Assembly: GCA_021397835.1 (NCBI GenBank)
Contig: JAJFZO010000234.1
Coordinates: forward strand, 2,553,001-2,617,000
Origin: Moringa oleifera
Lineage: Eukaryota > Streptophyta > Magnoliopsida > Brassicales > Moringaceae
Direction of reading: 5' to 3'
Length of the DNA stretch: 64,000 nucleotides
In this document: one piece after another, positions 1 through 12,600 of the stretch
How positions within the stretch are numbered: the first letter of the stretch is position 1
Layout of the letters: each line of letters starts with the position of its first letter
Program-made: the position numbers and the translations under genes
The notes under the pieces: generated by a model
Databases searched by the model: none
Told to the model about the DNA's origin: nothing
The model's input: the letters and a program-made list of their open reading frames with translations, nothing else

Positions 1-784
1 TTAGGGATTTGATTGCCTTTCGTGAGTGTGCAAGGTGCTCTTCAAATGGGTTTTGATTCTTGAATATAAAATACAGATTTGATATTTTAGTTATTCTTTC
101 TCTGTGTATTTCTCCTTTCTCTTCATGTTGTTCGCCCCTTCTCAAGTTCTGTTTCTAAACTCATATCTTTCCCTTTCTTTCTTATTTTCTGTGTTATAAT
201 ATTGAGAAATATGCATCACTTTGTGATTTTTTTTGCTCAAATGAAGCCTTGGAAAATTGTCTATAAAATATATAGCAATATATTTAAAATGAAGAAAATC
301 TGGAAATCCTGAAGAAAATCTTAGTAAATATCTTTTTCTTTCTTGTTCTAGTTATGTTAGAATCCATATTTTTATTCACATATCTTGTGTTTCCCCGAGA
401 CTTGCTTGCATCTAAGAAATTCTCAGCACTGTAAGCTTGAAGTTCATTTTTTCATACTGGCTTTCATTATTAATTGTGGGATATGAATAAGATGTTAAGC
501 TGCTTGTAAATTTCATACCCTAAGTCACCTAAAATAAGAAAATAAAACCATAAGAGAAAGTTTAAAAGATTAGAAAATAATTAATAAAATACATCAACTC
601 ATCGTTTTATAACATCATAAAAGCGTCCTACATACAGCTGTCCACTTGAAAGAAACTCATACCTAAGTTAATTGGATAAAATTGCATTAATTTACTGCAA
701 AAGAAAAGATATTTAGAATAAGACACTTGTTTTAATATTCTTTGAAGACAACTCCCCTTGAATCTCCCAACTTGAAATATTAAT

Positions 785-1400
785 ACATAATTAAAATATC
801 AATTAAAATCTTCAGCTCTGATAAAATCCAAGAATGGCGATGCACCATTACTTGGGTGAATGATTAGTTTCTGAGATTTTTCAAATATATCACTTTGAAG
901 AACACCTTCTAATAGACCTGGAGTTGAATTTTCACCGATTTCTTCCTTAGGCTCCTCAAGTTCCTTCTGAAGGTTTTTCTCTTCTTCCGCCTATTGTCCC
1001 TGTATTTATGTTCTCGTAGCTTCTATTACTGATGCAACCATACTGACCACCTTGTTCATTGTCGATTCCTCTAGAATAAGGTAGGTTTTTTATGAGGATG
1101 TGAAGGAACAGTTCTATATTGAATACATCTATCAGAACAATTCTGTCTACAGGTTGGATTGGAACAATTCCCCTATTGTGATTTATTGACTGTCCGACCC
1201 GAGATTGCGTTGATCCTTAATTGTTACAGAATATTTGTGATCTCCCTTAACTGCTCCCATTTGACTTGATGCCATCCCATCAATTCCATGATGATGATTA
1301 TTGGGATTACTTTTCTTTTTTCTTTTCTTTTCTATGTTTTCTTTTTTATGGTGAAGAGCTTCTAAGTCAGGCAAATTCTTACTTTAGTACCACCTAACCA
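785..1400 (-). pseudogene. Frameshifted coding relic, unknown protein
   Basis: On the minus strand three consecutive stretches read like protein in different frames. The first, at 1183-1380, is Lys/His-rich and contains PDLEALHHKKENIEKK. After a frameshift the second continues with GIVPIQPVDRIVLIDVFNIE and then Asn/Gly-rich sequence. After another shift the third reads EEEKNLQKELEEPKEEIGEN and ends near SPFLDFIRAEDF. The last part is acidic and could form a coiled coil. No introns are visible between the pieces, so this may be a retro-copy or an eroded exon. I do not recognise the family. The ordered, codon-like text broken by shifts favours a pseudogene over chance, but this is inference. 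Confidence 0.35.
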
Positions 1401-1968
1401 CTACAAAGCAAAAAGTGAATGTTTAAGGCCAATACACAATGAAGTATAAGAACATTTTTGGAAAAAAAAAAAGGGCTTTTGGAAGGCACTAAATGAGAAA
1501 AATCTCAAAAGGAATTCATTGATAACCGAATAATAATTAGTATTTCATTTTGTCATTTTTCTCTTTTCTTTTTTTTTCCTCCTTACATAGCCTATTTGCA
1601 GACTACATATGACTTCATCTCAAACCCTAAAGTAGCTGAAATTAATAAATTAAAGCAAAATCCGAATACATACCAAGTACATCACCTAGTTGTGGCATAA
1701 TTTATAGAACACCTACATTATATCGGAAGGGAAATGGGGAGGGCTAACTCCAGCAGACAATTTTGTAGCTTTGATTGAGGAGATTCTTGTTAGTGATATT
1801 GCTAAATATCTTTGCTCAACAGTTCTAAGCACATTCTTGTGCTATAATCATAAGTAATATCATTTATAGGTAATTGATTAATCGCCATTTTTGAGTCGGC
1901 TGTTGAGTGGTGCCGTTACTGCAAGGATTACTCAAGGAGGTTGAGCAACTTCCATTATGTATTTGCAG
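1401..1968. other. No confident gene; intron or upstream sequence
   Basis: AT-rich sequence with poly-A and poly-T runs. It probably lies within the intron before the first recognised exon of the following gene, because the acceptor at 1967-1968 opens an exon that has no start codon at its beginning. A short open stretch near 1735-1850 was not supported by splice sites. Confidence 0.4.
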
Positions 1969-3838
1969 GACTCTCTAGCTGCCATTAAAGGAGGCCGTAT
2001 TCCGTCTCCTGGAACCATGCCAACATTTGAAGAAATTAAGGAGATCTTGGGTTTCAACACTTACTATGAAGAAGAAAAACGATATGCCACCAGCACCCGG
2101 CAGCTTTCATCAGAGAGAGGTGGGTAAAAGATAGGTCTTCTAATCATTTTTTTTCCTCGAATTAGCATTGACTGAGGATAGTTGATTTTGTTTTGTCTTC
2201 ATATAAAGTTGATTAATTTGTGAAGAAACTAGTTATAGTTGCATTTCCCATAAGCAGTCCCGTAAACAACACTAATGGACTAAGCATATGATTCTATAAA
2301 CGTGGTTCTGTAAATGGGCTAAAGGACTAATTAGCACATGATATGTCCAAGCATGAAGGTTTTTGTCCTCTTGCTTGGATGGAGTTATCTGGGTGAAATG
2401 ATGCCAGAGTTCCTACAAAGTTTCATTTATTTATTGGTTATTTATATTAACCTTTTTTTTTTTGGGAGTTCTCGAGGATTTTCAAATTTATTTTACCTTA
2501 TGGGTTGACCAAATTTTCCCTTGGAAGAATCAGTTGATATAATTTCAAGATAATGTTTAACTTTTGTTTCTCTCTTCCTAATTCTTATGGGTATAGCTAT
2601 ATGTCAGTGAGCAGTAATGTACTTGATATACAACGAAGAGCTCAAGATGATACAGATCAGAGAAATCAAGGGCCTGAAGCTCCTATTGTCGAAGTGATTT
2701 CTCCTGATGCATACAATAACTATGGTGCAGATAGTTCAAGAGGCCCTTTTTCTGGGATCTGGTCTCGGACACTGAGAATCAAAATTACTGGCAACGATGG
2801 GTTTGAGAAGCTTGACGTTAGAATTCCTGTGAGTTTTCTATCTACTCTGGAAACCAAAACATATTACCATGTTTATCATATCACTTATATTTTCCTTCCC
2901 CCATGACCATGTGAAGAAATCAAAAATAGAAAAATGGGGCAGAGACAGAAATACTTTAGTTATTGCTTTATAATTATGAGCCTGTTAGAAAATGTATTTA
3001 AAATTGTGCGACTTTTTACATTGACATATTTCTTTTTTATTATTATTATTATTATTTTTTGGACTAGGGATTCTTATGTTTTCATCTTTTATAAATTTGT
3101 GCAAATTATTATCAACTTTTTTTTTTTAATTTAACTACTAGTTCTCAATTCTGTTCCGGTATACCAGGATTTAATATATAATTTTGTGTAGTTTCTAGTT
3201 ATGTAAGATTTTCTCTATGCTCCACAAAACGTGCTCTTATTGAAACAGTTTGTGCCATGAATGCATCTTTGATTTACATAGGACATCTGTGATGCCTTCG
3301 AGTTCCATGTTGGAATTCATATCAGCATTTTGTGTCTGATTCTAGGCCCATGCATGATTTATTTGCACCAAATATGTCATGTTCAGGGCTAGGGTCATAA
3401 AGTGATTGTAGAAGAATCATGACTTCTCTATCTCTTGCTCTCTTTGAGAAATAAAAAGCTTTTTGATATTTTGAAGTAATCTACCTTTCATTTGTGATGA
3501 TCTTTAGACTTCATGTCTGCTGTTGTAAGCTTCTCCTTTACTAATTAGTAAGTAATTGGTTTTCCCTTTTCCTTTCTTTTGAACTTCTATTGCTTAAACA
3601 GGCTGGATTCTTGGAAGGGATCACAAATATAGTTCCAGGTATGGTTACTGCTTTTTGCATTCGTTTTCTTCGTTGTCATCATCTATAACTTGGTGAAAAA
3701 TGCGTCTTCTCTTACTTAGAATTAGGCGGGGTCAACATCAAAGCGCTGGTTAATGATGCGGCTGGGGAAATAGGAGGAAAGCTTCTGTTGGATTTTAATG
3801 ATACAATGGGGGACAGGATTCAAGTCTTTCTTGAGTGA
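1969..3838 (+). CDS. Plant protein with C-terminal SHOCT-like domain (5' end missing)
   Basis: Four exons join in frame with GT..AG junctions: 1969-2119, 2608-2828, 3602-3638 and 3720-3838 (stop TGA at 3836-3838), giving 175 residues of the C-terminal part. The first exon begins mid-protein with DSLAAIKGGRIPSPGTMPTF. The second carries a polar linker and then TLRIKITGNDGFEKLDVRIP. The last two give AGFLEGITNIVPELGGVNI and then a segment ending in GGKLLLDFNDTMGDRIQVFLE minus its first residue. From VRIP onward the pattern is V-x-IP, hydrophobic helix, P-x-L-x-G-hydrophobic, short helix, G-K-hydrophobic-hydrophobic-D, D-x-x-G-D-x-hydrophobic-x-hydrophobic-hydrophobic-E. This resembles the SHOCT-like/YvlB-type domain of many bacterial proteins; that match is from memory. 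I do not know its function. Start codon and earlier exons lie upstream, probably outside the window. Clean splice phases (1, 0, 1) argue for a live gene. Confidence 0.75.
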
Positions 3839-5963
3839 CTCCACTGCTGCTCATTTTTCATAATTTCAAAGGTAACCTTCTGCTGCTTACAGTACAAATT
3901 TTACATACTAATCTAAGGGACACGTCAGAAATATTTACTTTATGCAAAAAGCCAATTCCTTAATTCCTAGCATAAGCTTTAATGTTGGTAGTCAATGGGA
4001 ACTGCTCTCTTGAATCCAGATCTCCACTTTTAAAGATGATCTCTATTTCTGGAAACATCATCCTGAAGGAAAAGAATATACTTCAGAAGGATACACAATT
4101 TTAGCAGAAAAAACACAGAAAAAAAGAAGATATGTTCAGAAAATATGATTCATCTATAATTTAAGCATCAACAGAACAGGAAGAAGAAAAGATGCAAGTT
4201 GAATGTATGAGTTTTTGCTAGGTTTTTCAGACGCATTAGTTTTGTTTAAAACTATGTTTTGCAAAAGATTTGAAGGACTGATGTTGTACGAAGAAATTGA
4301 GTTTGAGAATCATCATCATTGTAGACAGAATTTTGAGAAGAGGTCAGAAGCATCCTCTTCCAAATCAAGAAAAAGAAAGGCTACTTAGAACACCAAACAA
4401 AAGTATTAAGTTAGGCTCTCATATCATTTAGTATGAAGCCTTAATATGGAGATGCCACAATTATCGTCCTCTTGTTTCTGTTTTCGTTCATTTTTATTAT
4501 TTTTTCTGTTCGTCATCTTGATGAGTTGCCTCATAAAACTCAAGTGTTATTGAGAACATTTTTGGCAGTAGCAGGAGAGCATAAGAAAGGTGATGGCATG
4601 CCCATCCAAGGCTTCTGGCTAATGCAGATGCCAAATTCTTCAACCATCTAAAAAGCAGCAGCTCTTTGGATCATCCTTGTGCATGTTATTCTCCATCAGT
4701 TACATATGATTTCTAATATCAGAAACTTGAAAAGTGAAATTTTCAATCCTGTGGAAACTTATATATTATCTGAATAGTATTTTATCATTCAAATGCTCCT
4801 CTTCACGTAATGAAGACAAGACTGTGTAAAACAGTAAACTTTGGTTACAATTTTGGACTCAAGCATTATGTACATAGAAGGGTTTGCCCAAACAAAATAG
4901 AAACTCATGCAAGAGACTACAAGAGGTAAGAAATTAGGATTATGTGAAGCGAAGAACCAGCTGATTCTGAATCATAACAGTGTAAATCAGGCGTGGGCAT
5001 AACCTGATGGTGGTTTCTGAATGTTAATACTAAAATATAAAAAATAATAGGAAAATTAGTTCTGTTCTATTAAGCTTGGTCCTCCTTTGCTTTGTTCTAA
5101 TAACCAATAAATGTTTTAGTTCACCTAAATACATTACCAAATCCCTGTTGTTGTTGCAATGGTTTGTTCATCTGTTATAAATATAAGAAAATGTGGAAAG
5201 GAAAAGGTCCTTGTTTATGCACAAAGAATATAAGTAAATGAATAATCAAAATTAGTTTTAATGGGGCATCTTAAAACTATGATTCATGCAATCCATTTAG
5301 GTAAGATTGAATGTACCCTTCTGTATGCAAAGGATTAATAATTAATTGCAAACATAAGAGTAACAATCTGACACTGTGGCAGGGTCAAGTAACAGAAGTT
5401 ATGAGTACCTTTTTCCTTCAAACTGATGCCCAAGTGACATGTCAATCTCTATGACGCTGACACAATGATTTTACAAAGATGATTCTCAGGTTCATCTTTT
5501 GGTTCTTAAGAAGACAGCATCGTAAAATTGAAACAGAAAAAAGAATTATCAGATTTATTGTTCAGTAAGTAGCCAAACATATTATATATCAACTGAAAGA
5601 AAATTAAAAAAAAAAAGAAAAAAGAATGTGACCATGAAAGGGCAACCTGAGAAAGGTTATCCTTACTAATACAAATTTCACAACAGCTCAAACCAGCAAT
5701 GAAGCCTACAAGACTTTCGTCAACCAAGTGGAAGGACCTGGTAAGAAAAAGAAACAAATAATGGGTTGAATGCATCACGTACCGACCAATTCAAGAAACT
5801 CATAACTCTTGGACAAAATTACGACTCTGAACCATACACAGAACTTTTGACATCCTAATGGGATCAATCCCATGGGGCTTGCTATACCAATATATATTTT
5901 TTCCCCTTCACTTCATACATGAGAGGAACTCCATAATTTCCTTATTTCAGTGCTGCAGTGGCT
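3839..5963. other. Intergenic space between convergent genes
   Basis: This holds the 3' UTR and terminator of the upstream plus-strand gene and the 3' UTR of the minus-strand epsin gene. A 61-codon open frame at 4203-4388 has no supporting homology and probably lies in 3' UTR or spacer sequence. No other gene, RNA gene or repeat was recognised. Confidence 0.5.
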
Positions 5964-8900
5964 TCATCGATATCCACCACCATATGGCTGTTGTGGATGT
6001 TGCGAAGCATATCCCCCGGAACCCATCATTGGGTTATACCCACCAGGCATAGAACCAGGACCCATCCCAGTTTGGGGTTGCACTTGGACTCTTTGCCCCA
6101 TCCCCATATTCATACCCATGTTCATGCCCAGTCCCATGCCCACAGGTTGGTTCATGCCTCCGTAGCCTCCCCCCATTCCCATGCCTGCACCAGGACCACC
6201 ACCCATACCCATGCCTGCACCAGGACCACCACCCATTCCCATCCCCATGCCCATACCCATACCCATACCCATCATTGGAGTTGCTGGGGGTCTCAGAGCA
6301 GTAGCACCAGCACGACCTAACCCAGAACCAGATCCCATAGCTTTACCCATTGTGACAGTAGATGTTACAGGGGTAGCCGCAGGTTTTTCCAATCTCTTTT
6401 CCTTCCTATTAATGGCATCAAAATCAACTCCAATGTCTGCCAACGGATTTGTTTTAGCTGCATGTATAAAAAGAATGATAAAATTAAATCCTTTACATAT
6501 TATCAATGAACCTGAAATAGTAAGAAACTTTCAGAAGAATGTAAGCACTCACGTCCAGAAATATTGAAATTGACTAGACCCCTGCTCAATGTATCAGCCC
6601 AAATTGCTGACTTGGGCTCAAATTTGTCTTTAGATGGTTGAGGAACTATAGCAAGCGATCCAGCTGAAGATGGGCCGGTTGGCTGTGATGCCATTGATGT
6701 GCTTGCTCCTGCTGCTTGTGAAAATAGGTTACCTAGGGCATCATTACTGTGTTGTACAGATGGCCCAGTTGGAGACTGCTGATTTACATGGGAAGCCGAT
6801 GGGGTTGCAAAACCAGGTTGTGAAAGATAGCTTGCACTGTTAAGCTGTGCAGCAGGACGACTTGGAGAATGCTGTGATATTTGCGGAGTCACTGGGGCTG
6901 CAGGCCCCTGTTGGGGAAGGAAGTTTCCACTGTCAAATTGTGTGACTGTTCCAGTTGGAGCATGCTGTGGACCCTGTTGTGGAAGGAAGTTTCCATTGTT
7001 AAGCTCTTGAGATCCAGTCATATTTAGAGGTTGAGAAGCCATGTATGAAGTCACAGGAGGGGTGGAATATCCCTGTGAGAGGTAGCTCCCTCCACTAATC
7101 TGTGTAGCTTGTCCAAATGGAGACTGTGAAGCCATGTTTGAAGCCACTGAAGACTGAAAGCTCCCAAGCATATTAGGATTTGCCGGTCCAGGTTGGGCAA
7201 GTGAAGCAGAAAAGGCTGGCTCTGAAGACACAGCAGCCAAAGGACCAGAGAGTGGGAGGATATCTGCAAGAATATCAGTTTCCTGGTGTGCAGAACCTGA
7301 TAATTCTTGAGGCAAGAACTGTGGGTTTGTTGGGGGTTGAACATTAGAGGCAGCGGGTCCAGAGTAACCAGCAGGAAACGAGTCCCTGAAGCTGAAACTA
7401 TTGGCTGTGTCCACTTTTGAGACAGCTGGCTGGGGCATTTCAATATTTTGGTTCATGGTTGGCTGGAACGAAGCTGCAGCACTCTGGTATTCAGATAGAT
7501 CACTGCCAGTGGAAGGGATAGCTTTGAAAGGAGTATCACCAAAAGGATCCTCAAATGGCTGCATCAAAGGCAACTATTATTAATCCTATCATGACATGGC
7601 TCCATAGACAATATCCAGTTCAACAGTTCTTATAGTATGAGTGCGACATATAGTAGAAATGAACATATAGATGCTACAAGCTGTAATGGAATATTATTCC
7701 CGGTTTCTGCCTTGCCTCTTGGACAACAGAGATGATTATTCTGTCCAAATTAAAACAGATATTTTCCAATAACATTTTGAGAATGAAATGGCTCTCACAA
7801 ATTTCCATGATCTTTTGCTCCATCTGCCCCACAAATGTTTCCATCTATCTAAAATGGATGTCTCCAGATGTTAGTCTATTTTCCACTTTCATCTTCCAAA
7901 CACACCCTTAATTTTTCTAGTTAGCCAACTGGATCATACTACAGGAACAGCAACAGCAACAACCCAAACCCCAACCCCCCCCCCCCACCCCTTCCAAAGC
8001 CACACAAGGGTCAATGTGATTTTGGGGAAAACAAAAATCATTTCTTAAATTTCTGGAATGGAGAAGTGGCAACATTCACAAAGGACCAGTAATCTTTTGA
8101 TAATAAATTTGAGATAAGTATTGATTCCAGAAGGTAAGTGCCTCTGAGCATCGATACAAACAGAAAGAACCCTATAAGAAATGAATGTGCTATTCAAGGG
8201 CTAAACTTGAGTATCACATCCTATAATGATAGTCATAGAGAGACATCTACAATTACATGGAAATAAAAATACTAAAATATTAATTAAAGCAAAATTATAG
8301 TTCCAAGAGGTTTCTTATTCAGATGAATCATGCTCACCTGAGCTGTTGACTGAGTAGGAGATGTGGATGCCATGCTAGAATTTGCATGGGGATCAGCATC
8401 GGCAGTCACAGATGTAGCTGGCATGATAGCCAATTGATTGGAAGAAAAGGACTCTGTCAGAGAGCCAAGCAAGTCCATTTCAGCACTACCCAAGGTAGTA
8501 TGGCCAGATGTAGTAGTTGCGGTTGGAGGAGCAGATGTACTAGGAGCAGCTGTATGCGGAACAGCCGTAGGAGGGCCAGCTGACAAAATGAAAGATGAAA
8601 AGTAAATCCACAATAACGTTTTCAACTACTGTGATTGTATCATAAAAAAGGCCGATCTTAGCTCCTTGTCCCCTTTTCCCCTAAATTATACCAAACCCCA
8701 ACTGTTACCAAGTAAACCTTCGCATCATCTTTGTATAGAAGGAAGTCAGTCATTTACTTACAACTTAAGTAAATTCATAAATAATTAACTTATCACCAAA
8801 AACATGCTTTACTTTAATGGATGGAGGAGTCCATTTTCAGCTTCAAGTGATAATGTATAGTAAGCATTGGCTCTAATAAAAAGCAACAGAAAAAATTGAT

Positions 8901-9649
8901 CCTGGCACAAATAACTAATAACATGTGATGATGACAAAATCCATTCATCAGCAAGCAATATGTGAAAGATATTAAAAACAGAACATCTCAACTACTAACT
9001 AACAACTACAGAGTTCTTAATGTAGGTAGGCAACAGTGACCTAATGATACAATTCCTGAAGGACAGAGCCTTCACATATGACTCAATAAAACTATGTAAA
9101 AACCATCTATATACCAGCATGCACATCCCTGAAGATCTTAGTTCTTATACAAGGAGCATAAATCAAGCAACTTACATTTGAATATGATGGGTTAAAGCAC
9201 TTATTGATGTAAATACATGACAAGTTCAAAGCGAGAAGCATATTGTTCATTCAATCATATTTAGTTCAGTCAATAACATTCTAAAGCAAGTAACTTGAAT
9301 TGATGACTTAAAACAATATTTAAGCTGCACACGTCACAGAGAATTGAGGAAGAATGATAAGTGGCAACAGAAAATCAACTCATCCAAAAACTAAGCTAGC
9401 ACGACCTGTGCACCACTCACTCTCAGCTATTCCCCTTTAAAACAAAAAGTCCCTAACTTTCCTGATATATTCCCTCCACCTAATCGTGTAGCAAGAACTG
9501 GTTGTTCCTTGTGTTTCATTTTCTTTTTTCATAGGATGTAATCTGTAATCATAGTTCCTCGACTTGCACAACACCTCTTGTTTGCCAAGCACACAACAGA
9601 TCTTCCCATATGTGATGTGCTTTCTCTGTCTCTCTCTCTCCCCCAATAA

Positions 9650-9692
<43 letters not shown>

Positions 9693-12600
9693 TATAATTG
9701 TGCAGCAAATACCTACAATCCTTCAATACATTATTAACGTAACTTTGGTAGTGATATTTGCCAGCTGGGGGATTGCCCTCATCAAGCCTGGCAATGAAGA
9801 GATCTCATTATCTTACATGAAGTTCCACCAATATCCGTATCCACATCAAATAGACAGGCTGAAACCTGTCATAGAATGATGATTGAGGAGACTCGATCTT
9901 CCTAGTTGAAGCAGTAAATCTCCACAGTTCTTCCTCTTTCTCACTTTGTGCAAAACAACTGTTCCATTCACTTAAAGGCCAGTAACCTGAACTAGTTTCA
10001 AAAACATTGATGGAAAAGTATAACATCAAAAGGTTACGTAACCACGTGTTCCTAGCAACTTACCCAGCGCCTGCTACAGGCCTTGACAAGCCACCATAAG
10101 GGGACCCACATTACCACCAATCACACTAAACAATGCCAATTCCATGCACATCTCTCAATAGACTACCATGACAAACTTGCAGTCACCTTGGCCTTCACTT
10201 CACCATCACCAGTCATATGCTATTATTTTTTCTATTCTACAGAAGTTTAACTAGGCGGATGAGTAAACTCACTGTGTTTAGATTAATCTTCAACCAAAAC
10301 CTAAGTCTTGAGTGTCAAACTAGTTTTCCACCCAGGGACGGTTGAAATTCAATCTGAAGAGATTCAACCAGTCCATATTGATGCTGTTTTTCAAGGCCTC
10401 AATGCAACAAATAAATCATTAAAAACCAGCAAAAGCAATGGAAGATCAAAGGATCTATGCTTCTTATTTCAGCATGCCTATGATAAATAATTAGAAAGAT
10501 TTTAGTTCTGCGTATTTCTGCAAAGGTGTGGAAGGGCATGCACAACCCAACATCTATTCTTGATGTAAATGTAAAAACATCTGACCTGCATGAGAAACAA
10601 AAAAACGAATCAGGATCAGGAGTTGCCATCAAGTATTTCTGAACTCATGCAAGGACCTCTAGTGAAGCAATAAAGCATTCTTATTTCTAATTTAGAAGCA
10701 TATGAGACATTCTAAAATCAAGACATTGTAGTAAGTCTGGTTATATGTAATCATGATGCAAAAAAACCACCATGTCAAATTAAGTACAGTTTGTCCAGCA
10801 ACGACACATACGGCAGTGCCTTCATCGTCTTACAATAATTGTTTCTGAGTAACCAAAGCATGTAATCTTCACCTGAAAGAGGGCTTCGTGGGTCAAATTC
10901 ATCAAAAGACTCAAATTCCTGTTTGGCAGGGGAAGCTGAACCACCAAACACGGCGGTTGCTTGACTTGGATTATTGCTTGCAGGAGGAGAAGAAGATCTT
11001 GGAGCAGACCCTGCTGCAGTCTCTCCATCCCTTCATCAGAAGGATAATCAAACTGAGAGCATTACCCTATGGAATATCTTTCACAATTCTACATTAGAAG
11101 ACTAATACCTTTCACTGTAGACAGGACTTCGCGATCCACTGACTGCTTCTTCATAACTAGGTGGAGCACCAATGTTTTGTTCAGAAAACTTACGCTCAAG
11201 CCTTCTGCCAATAAATCCCAATACAGCGAAGGAAAAAAGTCATTCCAGGTCAATATACACTAGCCAGATCCCTGAAGACCATGAAAAAGTGAGAATATAT
11301 CCACTTAAACTGTACCTTCCATCTTGAGAATTATCATCAGCTCTGGCACCGCTGCCTCTGCAGAAAAAGATTATAAGGAACAATAATAACTTATGGTCTC
11401 CAGGTTCACAACATCATCAAGGCATGGGTGAAACAATGCTACATATTTAAACGTGCAGAAAGGATGTTCTGGACAAGCATATGGTGTATGCAAGACACTT
11501 AAAGTAACTACTTCCAAGTTCAGCTGCTCAAAAAGTACATATACTGGACAAAGATAGTAGAAACTTAAGATAAAAAGGTCAAATATGATCCATACATGAA
11601 ATGGAAACATACCGAGATGAAGATTGACCATCATCATCAAAGGCACGGTCTCTATCAGAACTCCTACTTCTTGATCCATATTGATGTTCATCAACACTTC
11701 TACTCCTTCCTCGATAGTCATCTTCCCTGAACCCTTCTCGGCCATAACGTTCTTCATAATCTCTGCCAAAGCGATCTCCGTCGCGATTATATGAGTCCCC
11801 GTATCTGCTAGATCGATCATCATCCTTATAGCCATACTCCCTTTCTCTTCCATAGCCATTCTGATCCTCATCCCTGCTTCCGTAGCGATTTTCATAACGA
11901 TCATAATCATATCTGTCACCATATCCCCCAGCACCTGAATATGAACCAGGCCTATACATCCCACCAGCTGCTGAGTTGCGAAACCTGTTGAGCAAACAGT
12001 CATAAATCCCACAAGCATTTAATTGCTATCAAATAATTGACTTTCCCATTTCGTTCTTTAAGTCATAAAGATTCCCGAGAAAAACATTATGACTATAAAT
12101 TAAACTGAGAACAGAAAACCCATAAGCAGTAGATAAATTTCAAATAATAGGGAAGAGAAGATAAGTTCCAAGTTATAATACAGTGCAATAGACAGACACC
12201 CAATAAATGACATTAACATTTCATATGCAAGCAATGAAACAAGATACATGTCCCTAAACACTGAAAGTGAGGACACAACATATACACATTTGTATGCATA
12301 CATATGTACACAGTTTTTGTATGTACATATGTGTGTGCGCGCGCGCATGTGTGTGCCTGAATACATAGATAACAAAAAATTGCTAAAGTTTATAACAAAT
12401 AAGTGTACAAAAGTTGCATATTTTAGTGGGAACATTGTCAAAAATTCAGAAGGTTTATATAATGTTAATAAAAACCTTTTCTCTGCTTATGAGATGCATG
12501 ATTTCAATAATAAAAAAAATGGCTAAGATACTGATCTTTTAACCCATGAAATGTTCATGTCAGACTATGAAAACAAAGACGGACTTATTGAGAGAATCAT

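Noticed and set aside
4203..4388. 61-codon open frame as a small gene
   Set aside because: No homology or splice context, and it lies in the expected 3' flank of the upstream gene.
6181..6567. Plus-strand Pro/Ile-rich open frame
   Set aside because: Shadow of the Met-Gly repeat in the epsin last exon.
11371..12018. Minus-strand 215-codon frame rich in Met and Ile
   Set aside because: It overlaps epsin exon 7 in the wrong frame; the real frame encodes the Arg/Asp/Tyr-rich linker and joins neighbours by splice sites.
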